NCBI GenBank assembly: GCA_046734795.1
Contig: JBKPRX010000020.1
Coordinates: 1 to 18,547 of the forward strand
DNA: 18,547 nucleotides
From: JBKPRX01 sp046734795
Lineage (GTDB): Bacteria; Actinomycetota; Thermoleophilia; Gaiellales; Gaiellaceae
Direction: 5' to 3'
Notes under the pieces: model-generated
The model's input: only the letters and a program-made list of their open reading frames with translations
Database searches by the model: none
What the model was told of the DNA's origin: nothing
Translations under genes and position numbers: made by a program
Part shown: in pieces, positions 15,257 to 18,547 of the stretch
Layout of the letters: every line of letters starts with the position of its first letter
Position numbering within the stretch: position 1 is the stretch's first letter

Positions 15257-15424
15257 ATGACGCTTCTCTGGTTCATCGTTTGGTTCATCTCAGATCGAAT
15301 CGGCGATCGAGAGAGTCTCACCTTCGACCCGGTCAACGCCTGGGCAGGAACGTTGCTGCTTGCCGTTGCGCTCGACCTCGCACGGCAGCACGCTCCCGAC
15401 GTGAGCCGTAAGCGCTCGGACTGA
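15257..15424 (+). CDS. Small membrane protein of 55 residues (hypothetical)
   Basis: ATG 15257 follows AGGAGG, which overlaps the stop codon of the previous gene, so the start is well supported. The protein has a hydrophobic N-terminus (MTLLWFIVWFISDRIG) and a second hydrophobic stretch (NAWAGTLLLAVALDLA), then a basic end (VSRKRSD). It is probably a two-segment or hairpin membrane peptide. I do not recognise a family. It lies in a run of small same-strand genes and is probably co-transcribed with the RGCPP-type gene before it. Confidence 0.7.
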   Translation: MTLLWFIVWFISDRIGDRESLTFDPVNAWAGTLLLAVALDLARQHAPDVSRKRSD

Positions 15425-15536
15425 ACGGCACGTCACGCGCGGCTGTCCAACGCGCAGACCGAATACGGGTGAAGCGCAGGTTCCGATCCGGGTATCCGCG
15501 GATGCCGTTCGTCGTTCGGAGAGCAATCGTGGTCTT

Positions 15537-15776
15537 GTGACGACAGACGACGCGCAGCCGAACCGAGATGTCTTGGCCGAGCCCGGCGACGTGATCGAGG
15601 TGCATGCGCATCGACTCGGCGAGCATCCGCGGCTCGGTGAGATCCTCGAGGTCCTCGAGAGTCAGGGTCGCGTGCACTACCGCGTCCGGTGGGAAGACGA
15701 CCGCGAGACCGTGTTCTATCCCGGCGAAGACGCCGTCGTTCGACGTGCCCGCGCTCGGCGAGGAGCGGCGACGTGA
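15537..15776 (+). CDS. DUF1918 domain protein
   Basis: A 79-residue protein with the DUF1918 pattern GDVIEVHAHRLGEHPRLGEILEVLE and VHYRVRWEDDRETVFYPGEDAVV (about 17-68), a small SH3-like beta barrel common in actinobacteria. The function of the family is not known. GTG 15537 is the best in-frame start; GGAGAG lies about 15 bases upstream, a loose spacing. The stop codon overlaps the GTG of the next gene (GTGA), so the two are coupled. Confidence 0.85.
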   Translation: MTTDDAQPNRDVLAEPGDVIEVHAHRLGEHPRLGEILEVLESQGRVHYRVRWEDDRETVFYPGEDAVVRRARARRGAAT

Positions 15777-16090
15777 ACAGGCTGATGATCGTGGGGAGAT
15801 TGAGGCCCGCCACCGCTGCGAAGGCGGAAGCATTGGTGAGAGCCGGCCCGCCTTTCGATCCCGAGGACTTCGGCCTCGACCAGCACAACGTCTTCCTGAG
15901 CGGTACCGAAGTGGTGTTTCTGTTCGAAGGCCGGAACGTCGAGCGAGTCGTCGACGGAATCGTCAACGATCCGGCGCTCTCCTCGGCGCTTGCGCCGTGG
16001 GCCGAGGTGATCGAGTGGCCGCCCCGCATCGCGCACGAGCGGTACTCATGGCACGCGCGACAGGTGCCGAAGATCGGCCTCGGCTTCTAA
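15773..16090 (+). CDS. Conserved hypothetical protein of 105 residues
   Basis: The GTG at 15773 overlaps the stop codon of the DUF1918 gene (GTGA). The protein reads NRLMIVGRLRPATAAKAEAL, then FGLDQHNVFLSGTEVVFLFEG, then a helix NVERVVDGIVNDPALSSAL and a final strand WAEVIEWPP. The alternation of strands and helices resembles a small ferredoxin-like (dimeric alpha/beta barrel) fold, which is my inference. I do not recognise a named family. Its stop codon is 16 bases before the kinase gene, so it is probably in the same operon. Confidence 0.7.
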   Translation: MNRLMIVGRLRPATAAKAEALVRAGPPFDPEDFGLDQHNVFLSGTEVVFLFEGRNVERVVDGIVNDPALSSALAPWAEVIEWPPRIAHERYSWHARQVPKIGLGF

Positions 16091-16106
16091 GGGACAGATC
16101 ATCGTT

Positions 16107-17687
16107 GTGGCTGTGAACGCTCCGCACGAGGAAGGCGCACGGCTTCGTCTCGTGGACGCGATGCTCGAGCCGACCTTCTATCCGCATGGCCCGCCGGACG
16201 TCGATCTCGTCGAGACGCACATCTCGTGGGTCTTCCTCGCCGGTGAGCTTGCGTACAAGGTTCGAAAGCCGATCGTCCTGCCGTTCCTCGACTACGGATC
16301 CCCCGACCGGCGAAGGCAGCTCTCCGAGGAAGAGGTACGCCTCGGTCGCCGGCTCGCGCCGCGCACCTATCTCGGCGTTCGCGGGATCCGTCGCCTCGGC
16401 AATGGCTTCGAGCTGACGGACGCGGACGCGGCGAACGTGTTCGAGTACGCCGTAGAGATGCGCCGCGTCGATCAGTCGCGGACACTCGCCACGCTGCTCG
16501 CCGCAGGAACGGCCGACGTCGACGACCTGCAACGAGTCGCCCGACGCATCGCTGCCTTCCACCTGACTGCGGAGCACGTCGAAGCTCCTTCGCCCGCTGC
16601 GGACGTTGCCGCGTCCATTGGCGAGAACTTTTCGACTCTCCTCACCTGGTCGGAGCGTTTCGACGGACTGCTCGAGCGCAGTCATCGTTTCGCAGTCGCG
16701 TTTCTCCATGCTCACCGTGAGCTCTTCGAGCAACGATGCGCAACGGGCTGGGTGCGCGATTGCCACGGCGACCTGCGCGCTCAGCACGTCGTCGTCACCG
16801 ACGAGATCGAAGCATTCGACCCGGTGGAGTTCGATCCGCGGCTGCGCCAGATCGACGTCGCAGCAGACCTCGCCTTTCTCGTCATGGATCTCTGGGCGGC
16901 CGACCGACCGGACCTTGCAGGCGAGCTCGCGACCGAATACCGGCGCGCCGGGGGCGACTACGGCTCGGAAGCCCTGCTCTTCTTCTATGCCGCTTATCGG
17001 GCCTGGGTGCGGGCGAAGGTGGCCTGCGTCCGGGCGGGCGAGCTCCGGCCGGGAACCGAGCACGATCTCGCGTTTGTCGAGGCGCGACGATACGCGCAGA
17101 TCGCGCGGCAGCTCGAGTGGCGTGCGCGCTGCCCACTCGTCGTGGTCGTCACAGGACAGGCCGCATCCGGCAAGTCTGTGCTTGCGTCGAAGCTCGCCGA
17201 GCGGTCGCGGTTGCCGGTATTGAGCTCGGATGTCGTGCGCAAGACGATGCTCGGGCTGTCGCCCACCGAGCGCGCACCCGACCACGCGTACGCCGAGGAG
17301 CGGAGCCTCGACGTCTATCGCGAGCTCGGCCGGCGAGCTGCCGCTGAGTGCGCCACCGGCGCGATCGTCGACGCCACGTTTCGGCGTCGCAGCCACCGCG
17401 ACGCCTTCCGGGCAGCGTACGGCGGCTCGCACCCAGCGCCGCTCTTTGTCGAGTGCGTAGCACCGGCGGTCGTGCTCGCCGAGCGCGCTCGTCGCCGGGA
17501 GCGCAACGCGCGGATCTCCGACGCGGACGTTGCGGTCGTAAACCGGCAGGCAGCCGAGATGGAACCGCTGGACGAGGTGCCCGCCGAGGCCGTGCTCGTC
17601 CTTCGCACTGATCGGCCGTCCGACGGCCTCGTCGATTCTGTCGAGACGTGGCTGGACGAACGACGCGCGGCTAGCTCGGCCAGTTGA
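16107..17687 (+). CDS. Fused aminoglycoside phosphotransferase-like and P-loop kinase protein
   Basis: This 526-residue protein joins two modules. Residues about 15-340 form an APH-like kinase domain: ISWVFLAGELAYKVRKPIVLPFLDY near the start, the Brenner-type motif HGD (220-222, CHGDLRAQHVV), and FDPVEFDPRLRQIDVAADLAFLVMDL as the metal-binding segment. Residues about 344-515 form a P-loop kinase: Walker A GQAASGKS (350-357), LSSDVVRKTMLG, and GAIVDATFRRRSHRDAF. This is the architecture annotated as bifunctional aminoglycoside phosphotransferase/ATP-binding protein (COG2187 plus COG0645). The substrate is unknown and antibiotic resistance should not be assumed. GTG 16107 is used, with AAGGGA upstream (GTG 16113 is possible). 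A strong hairpin follows. Confidence 0.88.
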   Translation: MAVNAPHEEGARLRLVDAMLEPTFYPHGPPDVDLVETHISWVFLAGELAYKVRKPIVLPFLDYGSPDRRRQLSEEEVRLGRRLAPRTYLGVRGIRRLGNGFELTDADAANVFEYAVEMRRVDQSRTLATLLAAGTADVDDLQRVARRIAAFHLTAEHVEAPSPAADVAASIGENFSTLLTWSERFDGLLERSHRFAVAFLHAHRELFEQRCATGWVRDCHGDLRAQHVVVTDEIEAFDPVEFDPRLRQIDVAADLAFLVMDLWAADRPDLAGELATEYRRAGGDYGSEALLFFYAAYRAWVRAKVACVRAGELRPGTEHDLAFVEARRYAQIARQLEWRARCPLVVVVTGQAASGKSVLASKLAERSRLPVLSSDVVRKTMLGLSPTERAPDHAYAEERSLDVYRELGRRAAAECATGAIVDATFRRRSHRDAFRAAYGGSHPAPLFVECVAPAVVLAERARRRERNARISDADVAVVNRQAAEMEPLDEVPAEAVLVLRTDRPSDGLVDSVETWLDERRAASSAS

Positions 17688-17706
17688 GCCGTCCGCGGTA
17701 GCGAAC

Positions 17707-17737
17707 GAGCGCGGCGCGGGCGAACCGCGCCGCGCTC
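17707..17737. terminator. Bidirectional terminator between the kinase and GAPDH genes
   Basis: GAGCGCGGCGCGG (17707-17719) and CCGCGCCGCGCTC (17725-17737) form a perfect 13-bp stem with the 5-base loop GCGAA. It fills the 57-base gap between two convergent genes. Confidence 0.8.
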
Positions 17738-17744
17738 TCTCCGT

Positions 17745-18547
17745 TCAGACCGCAACGGGTACGAGGACCCGCTGCGCGAGATCCACGAGCCGATTCGAAT
17801 AGCCCCACTCGTTGTCGTACCAGGCGATCACCTTTACTTGTGTCCCGTCGACGACAGTTGTGAGACCTGCGTCGAAGATCGCGGAGTACGGTGACCTGAC
17901 GATGTCCGACGAGACAAGCGGCTCGTCGCTGTAGGCGAGGATTCCCGCCAGCTCGTCCACGCCGGCACGGTCGTGCACGATCGCGTTCACTTCGTCGACG
18001 GTGGTCGGTCGCTCGACCTCGAGCGTGAGGTCGACCAGCGACCCCGTCGGAACCGGAACCCGCACCGCGTAGCCGTGCAGCTTGCCCTCGAGCTCTGGAA
18101 TCACGAGTCCGAGTGCCTTCGCAGCTCCGGTCGTGGTCGGCACGAGGTTGGCTGCGGCGGCGCGAGCGCGGCGATAGTCCTTGTGCGGCGCATCGAGCAA
18201 CCGCTGGTCACCGGTGTAGGCATGAATCGTCGTCATCACGCCGTGGCGAATACCGAGTGTCTCGTTCAACACCTTTGCAACAGGGGCGAGGCAGTTCGTC
18301 GTGCACGACGCGTTGGAGATGATCCGGTGCGCGTCGGCGTCGTACGCATCCTCGAAGTTGACGCCGAGGACGACCGTGACGTCCGGGTTCTTCGCCGGCG
18401 CTGACACGATCACCTTCTGCGCCCCTGCTTCGAGATGCTTGGCGGCGTCTCCTCTCGCTCGGAAACGGCCGGTCGACTCGATGACGACGTCGACGCCGAG
18501 GTCGCCCCAGGGCGCCTCGCGTGGATCCTGAACCGACGGTGTAGCGA
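17745..18547 (-). CDS. gap: Glyceraldehyde-3-phosphate dehydrogenase, partial
   Basis: The frame is open from the right edge to TGA/TAA-type stop at 17745 and encodes the last 266 residues; the N-terminal part of the NAD-binding domain lies outside the window. Seen in order: APWGDLGVDVVIESTGRF, VIVSAPAKNPDVTVVLGVN, the catalytic SNASCTTNCLAPVAKVL with the nucleophile Cys, TTIHAYTGDQRLLDAPHKDYRRARAA, VPTTTGAAKALGLVIPEL, LHGYAVRVPVPTGSLVDLT and the C-terminal WYDNEWGYSNRLVDL. These are hallmark GAPDH segments. The enzyme oxidises glyceraldehyde 3-phosphate with phosphate and NAD in glycolysis, and works in reverse in gluconeogenesis. It is convergent with the kinase gene. A pgk-type partner would be expected on its far (unseen or opposite) side only by analogy. 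Confidence 0.96.
   Translation of the reverse strand, partial: ATPSVQDPREAPWGDLGVDVVIESTGRFRARGDAAKHLEAGAQKVIVSAPAKNPDVTVVLGVNFEDAYDADAHRIISNASCTTNCLAPVAKVLNETLGIRHGVMTTIHAYTGDQRLLDAPHKDYRRARAAAANLVPTTTGAAKALGLVIPELEGKLHGYAVRVPVPTGSLVDLTLEVERPTTVDEVNAIVHDRAGVDELAGILAYSDEPLVSSDIVRSPYSAIFDAGLTTVVDGTQVKVIAWYDNEWGYSNRLVDLAQRVLVPVAV

Noticed and set aside
15407..15432. CGTAAGCG followed by ACGGCAC, a possible fourth copy of the ECF element
   Set aside because: The gap is 10 rather than 11, both blocks have mismatches, and it starts inside the 55-residue gene about 105 bases before the next start.
15963..17432. 489-codon minus-strand frame opposite the fused kinase
   Set aside because: The plus strand carries intact HGD and Walker A motifs. 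The minus-strand product resembles nothing.

Overview
The window is GC-rich DNA (roughly two thirds G+C by eye) with many GTG starts, GTGA/ATGA stop-start overlaps and dense gene packing. It carries DUF1918, PRC-barrel and DoxX-like genes, an RsbR/S/T stressosome module and an ECF sigma factor with a zinc-type anti-sigma factor. Together these suggest a chromosomal segment of an actinobacterium, perhaps a Thermoleophilia/Gaiellales-type soil lineage. The lineage is an inference. I see no rRNA, complete tRNA, CRISPR, transposase or phage gene.

Layout. (1) 1-897(-): a secreted or anchored c-type cytochrome, cut by the left edge. (2) 989-1678(-): a Crp/Fnr-type regulator. (3) 1868-2941(-): a secreted TIGR03118-type beta-propeller protein. 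(4) 3216-3374(-): a possible 52-residue membrane protein. (5) 3485-3975(+): a GyrI-like gene broken by a one-base frameshift. (6) 4071-4706(-) and 4832-6442(+): a secreted protein divergent from an operon of DoxX-like membrane protein, small protein, ECF sigma factor and anti-sigma factor. (7) 6569-7311(-): PRC-barrel and Cys-cluster proteins, divergent from (8) 7332-10479(+): TetR, RsbR, RsbS, RsbT and an RsbU_N-GAF protein. (9) 10875-11978(+): zinc alcohol dehydrogenase. (10) 12275-14890(+): pyruvate phosphate dikinase. (11) 15041-17687(+): four small genes followed by a fused phosphotransferase/P-loop kinase. (12) 17745-18547(-): GAPDH, cut by the right edge.

Most interesting point. Three intergenic sites share a two-part element, CGTAAGAA-N11-(G/C)CGACAC. 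Two lie back to back in the divergent region 4707-4831, and the third lies just upstream of the Crp-type gene. I read it as the promoter of the ECF sigma factor encoded at 5529-6206, which would make that operon autoregulated. The Crp-type protein keeps the DNA-reading residues of E. coli CRP. A perfect TGTGA-N6-TCACA site plus a one-mismatch copy lie between its gene and the cytochrome gene. The sequence therefore suggests a cascade: ECF sigma factor to Crp-type regulator to cytochrome c.

A second point is the stressosome operon. RsbS keeps its phospho-serine, but RsbR has Ala and Leu where B. subtilis RsbR has its two phospho-threonines. The last gene has an RsbU-type RsbT-binding domain joined to a GAF domain instead of a PP2C phosphatase. 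The TetR gene at its head and the divergent gene appear to be leaderless and share one 18-bp palindromic operator that fills almost the whole gap between them. Central carbon genes (PPDK, GAPDH) and the dehydrogenase make up the rest. The PPDK has Ala at the usual regulatory Thr two residues before the catalytic His.
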